Source: Helichrysum umbraculigerum (lineage: Eukaryota; Streptophyta; Magnoliopsida; Asterales; Asteraceae). From it: DNA of 64,000 bases. Numbering within the stretch: position 1 is the first letter of the stretch; each line of letters begins with the position of its first letter. Positions 11,345-24,500 of the stretch are shown in pieces. A program made the translations under genes and the position numbers. The stretch lies in NCBI GenBank assembly GCA_949592205.1, contig CATIUR010000011.1, forward strand, positions 4,216,001 through 4,280,000, written 5' to 3'. The notes under the pieces were generated by a model that saw only the letters and a list, made by a program, of their open reading frames with translations, made no database searches and was not told where the DNA came from.

Positions 11345-14300
11345 GAGATTTCGTCCCCGAAATCTAACCTCATTCAATCTGTCTAATGTGAGATAATCAC
11401 ATATATCTTAACATACATTTGTCCTTAATAGCAACTTACAACTATACTTAGACTGTTTGAATTCTTTCCACATGCACATATCTAAATGTACATGCTTCTG
11501 TCTTTTCCTACGCACACATACAGTGCATTTAATCAATATCATCAATCAGATATATCTTATAGACAAACACTTACTTCAACAAGTGAAATCTAACATCACT
11601 TAATAGGTCTATGCAACCAAAAATTAGCAACCTGCTAAAATCTTTAACCTATTCTCACTGTTCATCACTGTTAACAATAAAACAGAAACAATAACAACAA
11701 CAGTGGTTATAGAACCACAACACACTTAACAACACTGAAAGTTAATTTCAGTTCACGACTAACAATCAGCCTAATATACAAATCATAATCTTAAATCTCT
11801 ACCATCAAAGATCTGAAATTCAAATCTAGGTCAACTTTTCATCCAAAAGTTTCATACCTATACTCTTTTGAATACCCAATCATATTCACATATCATTTCA
11901 ATTTACTTAAAAGTAATTCAGATTCATATCACCTTAATAAGCAAAGCAGATGTCAAATTCAGTAGGTAAAACCACAATCAACAAGTGCTTTGCTCAATCA
12001 ACAAAAGTACTAAAATCAAATATTACCTACATTCAATCAACCTCTACATTAACTTATTTCTGCTTGTAACTCCTTTTATTACAACCTATCAATTGTCAAC
12101 AACAACAGTTGTCCACTCATATATTTCAGTACACTTATCAATACTTACTATTTATTTTCAAAATCTAACTAACCATCAAGTTAGAATTCATATATTACTT
12201 AAACTGGTAAGACATCCATAATCTTATCATAGCAACCAATTAATTACTTTACAATCTTAAGCTACTAATCACAAGCTTTTAGAATTTATATGACTTTAAT
12301 CACCCAATCACTTAGTACTAAATTCCATCAATCTAGCAGCTAAGTTAACATTAATCAATATTATGATACTACAGGTCAAGCATCATAATATCACAATGTG
12401 CTACTTTTCAACACACTTTTAACAAAATCTACATCAAGTTAATCACAATTAACTAACTTTACACAACTTATGGCATATTTTAATTCATTCTATTAAAATT
12501 CATCCTGCCATTTATTTTCATGTATACCACACATACATACACAATTTCAGGCAACTCTCTAAAATGGACACTTACACCTCAATTCCATTTAATTCCATAT
12601 CCTAGGCCATTCAGACTGTTAAAGTTTTTATCAAGCCTTCACATTATTACCAATCATCATATATCCATACCACAGGACATGGAACAATTATCAATCAACA
12701 ACTCTATGTTTCACTTATATACTTACCAACTTGTATATAACTTAAACAATTCAACTTCCAGATATCCTTTCATATCATTTCTTATTTAGATCTAATTCCA
12801 ATTTACTACTTTATCACTTACTTCATTTGTATACAATCAACAATTAACTAAAGAATCCATTCAATTCTTTCAATACTTAAGTAACTCACCATAAGGTACC
12901 CAATCAACTTATGCCACTATTAATAATAACTTTCAATTATTTCTTATCTTACATTCTTACCCAATCAAAGCTATCATCACAAGCCTCATACACTGGTAAG
13001 AAATTTCTTATCACAATTCTAATCAATGTAACTTAATTTGCACCTTTCAACAAATTATAACTGTCATATCATAACGTGTCTTCACATCTGTATAATTTCT
13101 TAACATATATTCAGCTCAAATATCCAATATTACTTAATTGAATACTCAATTACAATTAACAATATTTCGATTACTTAATACTAGCTTTAAGTAATAATCA
13201 AGTTTCACAAACTTAAACAATTCATCTATCTCCTTTGGATCTTAAATGACCCATTTCAACATGTTTTGACTAATCAAGGAATTCAATCACATTCCACACA
13301 ATCATAACATTTCAATCTAGGTTAGACTATTTCAACACACACAGTTGACTATGTGTCAACCTTGATCTCAATCAACCAATCAATAAAATCTTCTAACTGC
13401 TGTTTCTCAAGTTTGACCTATCCTCAAACCAATCACAAGCAATTAATTTTATACACAATTCTCTATTCATGGTTTGACTTTCAAAGTTAACATACCATCC
13501 ATATTAACTCATAACAAACCATTTCATCTTATATGTTCACCTTCAAACATATATTTTAAATTATTACATTCAATAATACTAGAAATTCCTCAAGCAAGAC
13601 AATATCAACCTATTTCAACTTTGGCATCATACAAGCCAACTACAAAATAGTGACCCCTTAAAACACTATCAAATTCATCTACAAGTAATCTATCAAAATC
13701 AATCACAATTACTCATTCAACAAAATCAAATTTGTTAATTAGGTTTATCATCAAAGCCTCTATCAATGACAACTATCATTTACACTCTCACCTTTACAGT
13801 CTAAAGGTCACAGTTTTATCAACTGATTGTTTTCTTATCAAAACAATTATTAAACAACTTAGCATACTATCATGCTCCATTTCCAAAATCACATTACATT
13901 TCTTTTATACCAAGTAGCCTCAACAAGTTCATGTGACACAACATAATATAACAACGGTGATCAGGCGTTGCAAGATTATGTTCTTCACAATCCATTCTCA
14001 GGCTACTCTACATTATAATTATCAATGTGATCTACTCTTATCTCATATATATTAAATACTTTATGATTTCAAATCAATCAACATCTATTTAATAGTTTCT
14101 AACAGCTGATACATACTCAAAATCAGCTTACTACTTTACATATTCAACCTTACATATGCAAGTCATCTCACATACACACAATGTTCTAATTTTCAACAAC
14201 TGAATTACTCAGTATCTCACTTATCTGAAACCTCAAACACATGATAACTCATCATCATTGTTTCAATACTTAACACTAATCAATGTCCCTATTTACCTCC

Positions 14301-15168
14301 AAATTCAGGACACATCTTAATTAATTATCATCATTTTGACATATGCTATACCATTAAGCATCACTGTCACCACAAACCTACTCAATCATGTTACTATAAA
14401 ACATTTCATTTATTAATTTACAATTGATTAGAAAGATCTATCACTTCCCAAATCAATTTCACCTTATTATTTTCTACTTTTCTCATAAACCTATTCATCT
14501 TGGTTTAGATCAACTGTTTAGCTATAATCAAAACGTATCATATAGCCACATAAACACATATTTTCTCAAATAGCAGTCATCCTTCAATCAAATGACACAA
14601 CATTCTTTAACAAGGATTTAGATCACACCTTGTGATCAATCCATTAACATAATGCTATCAATTATCTTCGTCTCACCAATAAAGACACTCCTTAGGTTCT
14701 AACATCAATCATGTTAAACCTTAATCAACTCTTTATCTACTCATTTACTCACATTTCTGCATTTTTCAATTCAATCAGAAATAATCACCACAATGAGTAT
14801 CCCATTCAATACCTCTATCCTCATGTCATCCTATAACAATCATTAGTTGACTCAAAACTGGAAAATCATATCAGTCTGACTCAATTAACTTTACAACAAA
14901 GCTTACTCAACATAACAGAGTAAACAATTCAAGTTAATGTAAATTAACATAGGCTTATCGAAGATTACCTGACAAATCTTAAGCCAAGAATTCATCTCTG
15001 CAATCAAAACAACAACTTCACAACTTGTTAAGAATTAGTACATATTCAACCTATCACTTTCTCACACATTCACTAATCAACTAACCCCGCACCCACTGGA
15101 ATGTTTGACTCAACTCAATCAAAGTTTAGGATTGAACATTCTGTCATGTCCAATTCACCCAAACTATT
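11345..15168. other. Internal region of the LTR element, non-coding
   Basis: About 3.8 kb rich in A, T and C on the plus strand and almost free of G. Words such as caatca and aacttac recur. The scattered open frames of 60-90 residues have no domain features. I see no retrotransposon protein motif on either strand. Confidence 0.7.
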
Positions 15169-15180
15169 GCTCTGATACCA
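15169..15180 (-). other. Primer binding site (initiator tRNA-Met)
   Basis: On the minus strand the sequence TGGTATCAGAGC follows the 5' LTR after three bases. This matches the 3' end complement of plant initiator methionine tRNA, the most common primer for plant LTR elements. Confidence 0.9.
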
Positions 15181-15183
15181 ACT

Positions 15184-17252
15184 TATAACACCCCTCGTTA
15201 ATTATAAACATTTAATATAATATTTGCGACTCGGAAGCGTATATTTAAAACATACTATCAATGTACTCAGAATGTCGATAAACTTTTTCAAATCCAATAC
15301 ATGACATTTCAACAAACTCGGTGTTATATAATACAAATACTTCTTTGATTATCAAAATTAAATCAGAGTAACAGCCTGTCAAACATTCCATCCAGTCCAA
15401 CAACCTCCTGCCCTGCCCAATATGTCCCATCTATTTTAATCTGCAGGAAGAACTGTGGTGGAGTTAGCATAAAGCTAAGTGAATGAAACTATAAGCAACA
15501 GTCCAACCTAGCATAACAATCTGTTTACATCAAATAACAATAAACAGAAAATCAATCAATCACTCAACATCCAATCAATGTCATACACGCAACATCATGA
15601 GGATCGGTGGTCCCTGAGACACCCTAATACCGGTTTGGTACTCAAGGAACTCTTATCAATCATCTGTATTGGCCCATACAGAACTACCGATAACTTGTTG
15701 TCAATCACACACGACCTAGATCTCTAAACCAACATTTCAAGTTTCCGAGATCTCCTGTCGTCTACAATAACAACAAGTCCAACCATCAAATCAAGTTGAC
15801 CTCAAAATCTTACATACTAGCACAATCGGCCAAGTAAGCAACTAATTAAACTATCATGACAAGATATCTCTACATATGTATCATATCAAAGTAATACTAT
15901 AAATTACTTGTTGTAAATCAAATCATTACAACTAAATCACACTGAGGTTACAGATCCACTCACCTACACCTCAGCTGCAAGCTCAGAAGTCTAATATTAC
16001 TGAGCCTTCTACACATCTGAGAATACAATCAATAAACAATGAGTTAGTAACTTGTATCAACTGATAATACTTATGTAATTAACATCGTTACACAATCATA
16101 ACATAATTACATGTATCAAGTGATCCCTAAGATCACAGCAACAAAAGTTCAATTCGGAGCATAATCAAAAAGTCCCGAATTAAGGTCCAAAAACAGTAAA
16201 ATGCCATTTTCGACCCCTAAACGACCCCGAAAAGCCAAAAATCATCTAGACTCTTAGAATAGAGCTTTGATCATTGGGCCGTTTTCGAGTCACCATGTAA
16301 ATTTCAACCCAATCCGAGTTAATGAAAATTTGTCAATTTCAAGTGTCGCTAAAAACACCACCTTCTAAACACTTATGCATTTTCAAAATTTGCAAAATCC
16401 TTCAAACTTTTTCTCATGCAAACGCGATCCGGGTAATAATGGCTGGATCGCGTTCACCCTCAGAAAAAGTTCTGTCACCGTTTTACACTTGGCAACGCGA
16501 TCCAGACAAATTCTTGGGATCGCGTTCCCAAGAACAAAACTCGTCCGATTCCTTTTATAACTAACGAACGCGATCCTGGCTAGGGTTCTGGGATCGCGTT
16601 TGAACCTTTTTCAGCTCATCTTCATCCCTGATCAAACCCTAACCTACGGGTTTTAACCCATAACCCCCAAAACTCGATTTCAAATCGATTTAAACCACTA
16701 GAAACCTCAGGTAATCAATATGTAACACTTCTAGCATGTTTCTAACATTGATTTCACATCAAATCAATAATTTCTAATATTTCAATCATAATCCAATTAA
16801 ATCAAACTTACTTACAATTTTGAATGAAGAACACCATGATTATGATGAAACTAACTCAAGATCACAGCTCCAGATTCAATTTATGGTTTTGATTTTGAGT
16901 TTCATAAGGTTTTTGAGAGGATTTGAAGAATTGAAATAAACTTTCCAAAAAGGGAAAGTTAAATAAATAGTCGGTTCAACTTAAACCGCCTTCAATATAC
17001 GGGTATAATTTAATACCCCATCCCAATCTATTGCCTGGAACCCGAAAACCATTTGCGAGTTCAAACATTTTATTGCACCGTCAACTATATTAATTTACAA
17101 CAATTAATAATTTACTTATCACATTGGAATATTCGACTCCTATTCCAATTATTTCAACTATTTCAAACAATATTATTTCCAAACACGTTTAAATACATAT
17201 TTAAATCAAGAAATAATATATAAACAACTAGGTCCATTTCGAGGATGTTACA
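15184..17252 (-). repeat. 5' LTR (2069 bp)
   Basis: Same length and, wherever compared, the same sequence as 9259-11327. As the upstream LTR in minus orientation it should carry the promoter; a clear TATA box was not pinned down. Confidence 0.9.
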
Positions 17253-17260
17253 CAACTTAT

Positions 17261-18037
17261 GGTCAATAATGGTTTAATCACTGAACTTTCAATTTGTTTC
17301 GTTTTAACCACTCAACTTTGTTTTAAACGTTTTAACCACTCAACTTATGAGTTGACCATACTTTAACCACTAAAGTTCATTTAACCATTTAAAAAAACCC
17401 TTCGTTAACTTATAATGAAAGTTTAGATCGGGATATATAAACTTTGAACTGATTTTTTATCGACCAAGGTTGTCAAGAGAGAGATCTTACCTAGGATCGT
17501 TTTTTCTTCACAAGATCGAAATCGTAAGATCAAATCGGGATCGTAAGATATTACGATTTCGATTTGAGCAAAGGATCTTACGATGTCGATCCGATCCGAT
17601 CTTACTTAACATGAATATAAGTTAAGAAAGTATAAATTAGTTAATTTTTATCCAATAAAAGGTTAATAGGTTTATTATTTGTCATACAATTAATCTTTTA
17701 TATGCATTATAATACACATTTATGAGATCATAATTTATGAGTAGGATCTTACGATCCCGATTTGATCTTACGATTTCGATATTGTGAATACAAAAACGAT
17801 TCTAGGTAAGATCTCTCTCGTGACAATCTTAGTCGATAAAAAAATCAGTTCAAAGTTTATATATCCCGATCTAAACTTTCATTAAAAGTTAACGAAAGGG
17901 TTTTTTAAATGGGTAAATGAACTTTAGTGGTTAAAGTGTGGTCAACTCATAAGTTGAGTGGTTAAAACGTTTAAAACAAAGTTGAGTGGTTAAAACGAAA
18001 ACAAATTGAAAGTTCAGAGATTAAACCATTATTGACC
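17261..18037. mobile_element. Foldback element C, same family as B
   Basis: It begins GGTCAATAATGGTTTAATC and ends in the inverse form. The arms (17261-17475 and 17830-18037) are long and near-perfect inverted repeats. The centre (about 17477-17830) is a further inverted repeat with agagagagatcttacc and repeated gatcttacgat motifs, related in style to the hAT MITE at 45387-46008. C sits in the middle of B and shares its terminal sequence, so one copy probably jumped into another. Confidence 0.75.
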
Positions 18038-18863
18038 CTAAGTTGAGTGGTTAAAACATTAAAAAAAAAGTTGAGTGGTTAAAACGAAAAAAAGTAAAAC
18101 TTTAGGGATTAAACCATTATTGACCCCAACAAATATCATATATACCCAACATGAATTCAAAATTACATATATACCCAATTTTTCAAATTAATTATAAATA
18201 AAAGTCTAAAAATCACTAATAATCATCTATTAACCCCCTAATGACTATTATACCCTTAACTTCTTTCACAACCCTCACCCCCTTTGTTATTATTTTATAA
18301 TGGCAGATGAGTTCCAAATTGGAAAATTAAGGTATATTGTTTTTTGGTTTGGATGGCAACAATGTGCATAAATTTACATTTTGCATATGAGAATTTAATT
18401 GGGATTAATTGACTTTCCTACATATGATGAGAAAGCGAAGATAGCAAGTGATTGTTCGAAGTCAGAGGCATTGGGTGTGTTATTAACTCTTTAATGTACA
18501 GATACATTTATCTTAATTGTGATGGCTCATGGCTCCTAGATAGGATATATACATACGGTTGTAAATAGGTACACGCTTTTGCCATTTCATTGTTTGTGTA
18601 ATAATCTCAAGGCCATGATTTTCAAACCTCCATTCAGAGTTGAAACCGTCATCTGTCCTCAGTTATAAAAATGGAGGGTTTGCCCCTTTTTAGAAGAAGA
18701 TTAAGGGTATAATAGTCATTAGGGAGTTAATAGATGATTATTATTGATTTTCGAATTTTTATTTGTAATTAATTTGAAAAATTGGGTATATATGTAATTT
18801 TGAAATCATGTTGGGTATATATGATATTTGTTGAGGTTAAGGTAGAGATATATGTAATTAACC

Positions 18864-19560
18864 ATTAAAATTGTTTTAAAAATTGCATTCATTTACGGCT
18901 TAAATCAATGTGATTATTGATATGAAGTTTAATCACATGTGATTTCCAAATGAAGTATGTGATAGTAACTGATAATTCATATGTGATTTCACATTTATGT
19001 TTATTTAAATATATAATCATAGCTCATTATTTTAAATTTACATGTAATTATCTTTTAATCACATATGATTACTAGTTATATATTTAAAACATGTGATTAC
19101 AACTTAAGATTTTTATGTAGGTTGTATATTTGATTATTACATGTGATTATAGCTAGTGATTGTAAATATAATCATGTGTGAGTGTTAAATCATATGTGAT
19201 TTAACATTAGGAATTTCAAACACCCATTAACATATGGAATAAAAAACTTTGTCGAAAGTATGGCGTGTAGGATCTCTAATCGAAGAGAAAAAGACTTTGA
19301 TTACAAATATTTAATTTTTATAATTTATAGATATACAGTTGTGAGATATTTAAATTTTAAGAAAATAAGTAAGAAATGAGTATTTGAAATGGAACAAGGT
19401 TCCTTTATTTTTCACTTTTTTATTCTTCGCCTTTTCAACTTTTCTCTTTTTGATAAAAACATCTCATTGGTTGGCCCAGTAGGCTTACATGTATTGGTCC
19501 ATGTTAGATTTCTTTTAGGCATGGGGTGTTTCGGTAAACTAGCTTTGCTTTTTGGGAGCA
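18864..19560. other. Unassigned AT-rich stretch with palindromic words
   Basis: Between 18900 and 19210 the word catgtgatt and its inverse aatcacatg recur many times, giving numerous small palindromes (for example aatcacatgtgatt at about 18931). This may be the remains of a foldback element. No gene is seen. Confidence 0.4.
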
Positions 19561-19610
19561 TATATATATATATATATATAAACTAGTAGAGATTCGCGGT
19601 ATGCGCCGGA
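19561..19610 (-). mobile_element. Possible Helitron 3' terminus, degraded
   Basis: On the minus strand a GC-rich imperfect hairpin (near 19591-19606) is followed by CTAG and then T and a (TA)10 run at 19561-19580. The hairpin plus CTAG-T layout is that of a Helitron 3' end, but the stem is poor. The body would extend to higher coordinates; its 5' end is not identified. Confidence 0.35.
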
Positions 19611-20103
19611 TACATTTTATGAAATCTATCAAGAAATTTTGTGATTAACGGTTGCATAATTTGTTTGATTATATTGAAGTTTAATTATGCCCCGATAACA
19701 CCTAAAAATACGATTCTTGTTGATATCGGATCAAAAGCAATTCACTCCCGAATAACCAATATTACTGAATGTTAGTAGGAAATATTTGACTAACTGTGTT
19801 ATTTCCAAGATTTAAATGTTTATATATGAACAAGATTACATGTCATTTATTATATACATCTATTTTGATTAATATGGATTTTTCTCAAATTTAGTTATGG
19901 GCATATAATTTTTTTCATTTTCATTGTGGATAAGGGTTATTGTGTCTTTTCTGAGCTTTAGAATTGTAAGATTAGAGAAGAAAAATGTTATACCCATTAT
20001 AAGGCGTATGATATATATAATCATCAAGAGGCCCTAGAATAAAAGTTACTAAAAATGACTATTAAGAAAATCAGATGACATAAAGTTCTTAATATATTTG
20101 TTC

Positions 20104-21501
20104 TTACATTGGACGAAACTCGAATCCATATATAATAAGGCCGGCCATTGTTCCTTCGTAACTTATAAGTTTCAGATTCATACGAATACAATCATCTTTA
20201 AGGTCAACTTTTGAGTTGAATTTCCATAAACTAACCTCCATCCATCCATCTTCTCTTCGTCTTGGGACTTGTTTGATATCATGTAAATTCCATGGAGCTG
20301 GGGATCTAAAGTAAACAGTTTCAACCTCTTTATTGTTACGGTCTAGTAGATTTCGTATTTTCACTGGACAATGCAATCCGCGACATTTATCTGAAAGCTT
20401 GAATACCAGGTAACAATTATAATCTGTATCTGGTGACAACTTTTTACCCTTAATTTCGCGATTGATACGGAATACTTGTTTTATCAACAAGTCAATCACT
20501 ACCGGAAATCTGCACGTTTAATATTATATCATTTCATTAAATGCTTCTTAGCCACACTCAAGATGTAAGACTTTTGCCATCACTACAACAAAAAAGTTAT
20601 TTGTTCACACATTTTTCTATACAATTTTAAAAAGTGTGATTTTTTTTTCAATTTTTCACACTTATAAATGTGTATAAATTTTTAACATTTATAAGAGTGA
20701 AAAATCATCACATTTTCACACATATAAGTGTATGAAAAAAAAAAGTTCACACTTATTGGTGTGTACAAATATAAAATTGATCACACCTAAAAGTGTTAAA
20801 CTAAATTTGTGACGCTCAATTTGTTCACACTTCTTTTGCACTTCTTTTGTGTGAGGAAATGATATGTGACAAATTTATTTTACAATTTTAAGTGTGATCA
20901 ACTTTATGTTTATACACAGTAATAATTGTGAATTTTTTTTTCTTACACTTTTATATGTGAAAATGTGATGATATATCACACTTATAAATGTTATAAATTT
21001 ATACACATCTATAAATGTGAGAAATTTAACAAAAAATTCACACTTTTAAAAATTGTGAACAAATAGCTTTTTTGTTGTAGTGCATCTAGCTTATTATGGG
21101 TAAATTACAACTATATATGTAGGTAAACATATATAAGCATGTAGTAACTACTTTAAATGTATATAAATGAGAAATATACAAATTAAGAAAAGTACAGGAG
21201 TTAGAAGAGGATCAATAAAAAAATTGAAGTTCGTTCAAAAAGCAAACCTGGACTGTTCTGACGTTTTCCATTTAAGAAACTTCCCCTCGTAAAAAGAGCT
21301 AATCTTTAGAAATTTCCCTGCCCAAACCATATAAAGTTTCGTTCCATCCACTTCACTTATATGGGAAAACTCGCCATTAAAAAGTTTGCAAGCCTTTTCA
21401 AGCTCATCTTCAGTTGACAAATGTTCCAACTGGTCCATGTTCGAGTTTAATTTAAAGGCTTGTTCGGTTTCCCTTAATTTCTCCATTTCTTCAAGTTTCA
21501 C
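20104..21501 (-). CDS. Exons 9-10: PP2-like domain 2 and C-terminus
   Basis: Exon 9 (21501-21248) starts VKLEEMEKLRETEQAF, a short charged helix, and reaches WKTSEQSR. Exon 10 (20509-20104) continues FPVVIDLLIKQVFRINREIK, LSPDTDYNCYLVFKLSDKCR, EDGWMEVSLWKFNSK, ending FEFRPM and a TAA stop. PP2 proteins include phloem lectins and stress-response proteins; ligand binding here is not shown. The intron between the exons carries the CACTA MITE at 20581-21082. These two exons are the ones duplicated as remnants at 6443-7212 and 59444-60167. Confidence 0.85.
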
Positions 21502-24500
21502 CTGTATATATATAAAGATCATAAGACGTGTTAAAAACTTGTGCTGTACAACCGTGAAATTTTGCTCAAACATCTCTACCTACATTGCAAATAAGCAGAA
21601 AAAATATAGTATGAGAATTTAGAACTTGCATTGTCGATGGCTCGAAACTCAATTCCTTCAATGTAAACGACACCGCTTCCGCAATAGTATTTCGAAAAAC
21701 TCTCTAGTAAAACCTCAAACTCAGTTTCTTCGTTATGATTGAAGAATCGAAACAATTCAATCTGCATCCACGTATCATCTCTCTGTTCTGCGAAGTATGC
21801 ATGCATTGTTTCATTCCGCATTGTATACTTTAGGTTCACATACATGTGTTTAGTTGGAACTTTTTTCCGATCACCAAATTTGAAGATCAGATGAACCCCA
21901 TAATTGACAGTTGGTGATAGAAATTGAGTTTTAATCTTGATTTGGATCATTAAATTTGAAGCATCTGACATCATCGATACTTTGTGAAACCTGCACATGT
22001 TATAATTGAAGATATTAATTAATTAGTCTACATGAATTGACTCCTAGACATACATTCTTTTTTATTTTTGGATTTAGCAATTATTAAATATCCGTATACA
22101 CTCGAGATTTGTACACGTGCACCTTTAAAATTTTGAACAAGGGTGTGTACAGAAATGTACCTAAACATGGCATATAAAAATGTGGAGAAAATTATTCAAA
22201 ATTTGCAGACATTAAAAGTTTAATTTCTAATATCTACACATTTTATTGAAAAATGTTCCAAAGTTCGTTAAGTATTAAAGTTTATATATAAATTTTTGTA
22301 GATATGTACTTCTAATATTAATTTCTATATGTTAATTGAGAGCCGAGATGACCTTGATTTTGGAATGAGCTTCCACTTAAGCAATGCTGGGTTTTTGAAG
22401 CAAAACATTCTTGCTGATATCAGTTCCTTTCTTCTTTTATTTTTGTCAAATGAAATCGACTGTCACGTAAAACAAAACAAATCAAAACCAATATTTTATT
22501 GTGTGATAACACACATCATACACACAAATATATACTCCCCCAATCCCGGTCAATAGGTGAGAACTGTGCCCAGACCGCCAATTTAAAAGTCACCTCAAAT
22601 CTCCAAATCAAAATTACTTTAATACGGTAAAGAAATTAATCAGACAAATTTTATCATTCAATTCATATTTTTATCCTTTTTAATGTGGTGTTTGTCAAAC
22701 ATTATATTTTCTTTAAAATTTAATTGGATGCAAAACCATGTATTGTTTAGCATCTGTAAATTTAGAGGCGTAATTAGGTGGATGATCGTACTTATGTGTA
22801 AAAAGCAGTTAGGTGTAAAATGAAGTTAAAATCTTAATTCAATTAAGGGAGAAATAAAAAAGAAAAAATAATAAAAATTGGAGATGCAAAACGAATACTC
22901 ACGCCAAAAAGGTGGTTATTTTGTAATGACACACACGAAAATCCAAAAGTAAATGATTGAAGTTAATTAAGATATACTAAAGAGATAAACGAGCTAATTA
23001 CCACTTTGCCTACTCGAAGGAGGATTCCTTCAGAGAACAATATGTCACAGAGATCCTTTTTCTTTATGTTGGAGTTAATCTTGGCGTTTTTTGACATTTG
23101 AATTAATCGTTCGTAATCCGTTGGAAGTTTGGCCTCCCAGATTTCATAGTCCTCCTGTATAATAATAATTATTAATTAATCGAGTAATAGTTATTAATCT
23201 ATATATCTATGTATTTGAATATGTTCGTTTGAGAACCCACATTCTACTTTATTATTTAAAATAATTTACTTAATATAAAACTGACGTTTATTATATGAAT
23301 ATAAATAATTTACTAAATATACTCGAAGCTTCATCACAGAATCAGATCTACTACTTTAAATTAACCAAGAATGTCGAACACCTACCCGGCCCTTAATATA
23401 CTTTCAATTCTTAAAGAAAGCCAATTAATGTTTGTAGAAGTTTGCGAACTTACTTGGTATTCCAATGCTTTCTTAAGTTGTACTAGCACTTCGCTTGCCA
23501 GAGGCCGTTTATCTGAATCAGGATCTAAGCATTGATGGGTAATCTTTGAAAACGTATCATATGATTTTGGCCCAATTGTTCCTTTTATACCCTCAAACAC
23601 CATCTCATCCAGTTTACCTTCTTCAAAGCACCGTTTAGCTATTAAGCGTAGGTCATCGTCGTCTGAATACACAAGCCTCCCGCACAAAATCTCCAATAAA
23701 ACCCCACCAAATGGGTATATATCATCGTGTATTGCTCTCCAGTTAGTGGTTTTACTATCCTTGTCGTGTATCTCATGAAACTCAAAGTCAGAAATTTTGG
23801 CTTTCCAGTCACCACTTAGTAGAATGTTACTACTTTTAATGCTCTTATGTATCACACATTCATTGTTTGAGAAACCTTTATGAATAAACTCTAACCCGCT
23901 TGCAATATCAATGCATATTGCAAGACGTTTCACCCATGTAAGATCGTCTTTGTTCAACCATTGATCGAGACTTCCTTTAGACGCGTACTCATAAACTAAA
24001 ATACTTTCATACAATTCATCACAATAACCTTCTATTTTGATGATATTCTCGTGTTTAAGCATTGCAAGAATATGAAACACTCGATTAAATACATAATATC
24101 CTTGACCCAAATCTGTAGCAAACCGCTTTGCAACAACGATTTTCGTTCCATTCGCATGTGGAAGCTGTCCTATGTATACCTTCCCACTTCTTCCTCCTCC
24201 AATGCACCTCTCATCACTGAACTTATCCGTGGCTTTGTTTATTTCATCGAGTGAAAAGTTGAATTGGTTATGGCGTAAAAACTTTTTTGCATCAACCTGG
24301 AGTCAATTAAACTTTAATATTACTCGTATTATTTTTTATATATCTAAATACTAGTTTTAAACCTACCTCCAAATGCAATCACTACAAAAAATAATATCAT
24401 TTGATCATATTTTTTACTTCACACTTTTAAAAAGTTTGTAGAACTTTTTGTAAAAGATAAGATTCTCCGGACCTATATGTGTAAAAAAGAAAAGCTCACC

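Larger units (their letters stand above)
9259..17252 (-). mobile_element. Young non-coding LTR retrotransposon (LARD-like), minus orientation
   Basis: Two direct long terminal repeats of equal length (2069 bp, 9259-11327 and 15184-17252) enclose 3.86 kb of internal sequence. The element is flanked by a perfect 5-bp duplication, CAACT (9254-9258 and 17253-17257). A primer binding site for initiator methionine tRNA and a purine tract lie in the expected places for minus-strand orientation. I find no gag, protease, reverse transcriptase, RNase H or integrase frame in the internal part, which is strikingly low in G. The layout fits a large retrotransposon derivative mobilised in trans. Every stretch of the two LTRs that I compared is identical, so the insertion is recent. 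Confidence 0.9.
9172..18126. mobile_element. Foldback element B, nested in A, 9-bp target duplication
   Basis: B begins GGGTTAATAATGGTTTAATC and ends with the inverse form ATTAAACCATTATTGACCC. It is flanked by a perfect 9-bp duplication, CAACAAATA, at 9163-9171 and 18127-18135, which suggests a Mutator-like origin. Its arms contain repeated gttttaaccactcaact. It is interrupted by the LTR retrotransposon (9259-17252) and by element C (17261-18037). Confidence 0.8.
9133..18863. mobile_element. Foldback element A, outermost of a nest
   Basis: The outer ends GGTTAATTACATATATC (9133) and its inverse (ending 18863) are complementary and continue inward as CTACCTTAACCTCAACAAATA. The remaining arm pairs 18136-18300 with 18690-18836 (atatatacccaacatga against tcatgttgggtatatat). 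Without the nested insertions the element would be well under 1 kb. It holds element B at the sequence CAACAAATA. No coding region is seen; a clear target duplication of A itself is not resolved. Confidence 0.7.
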
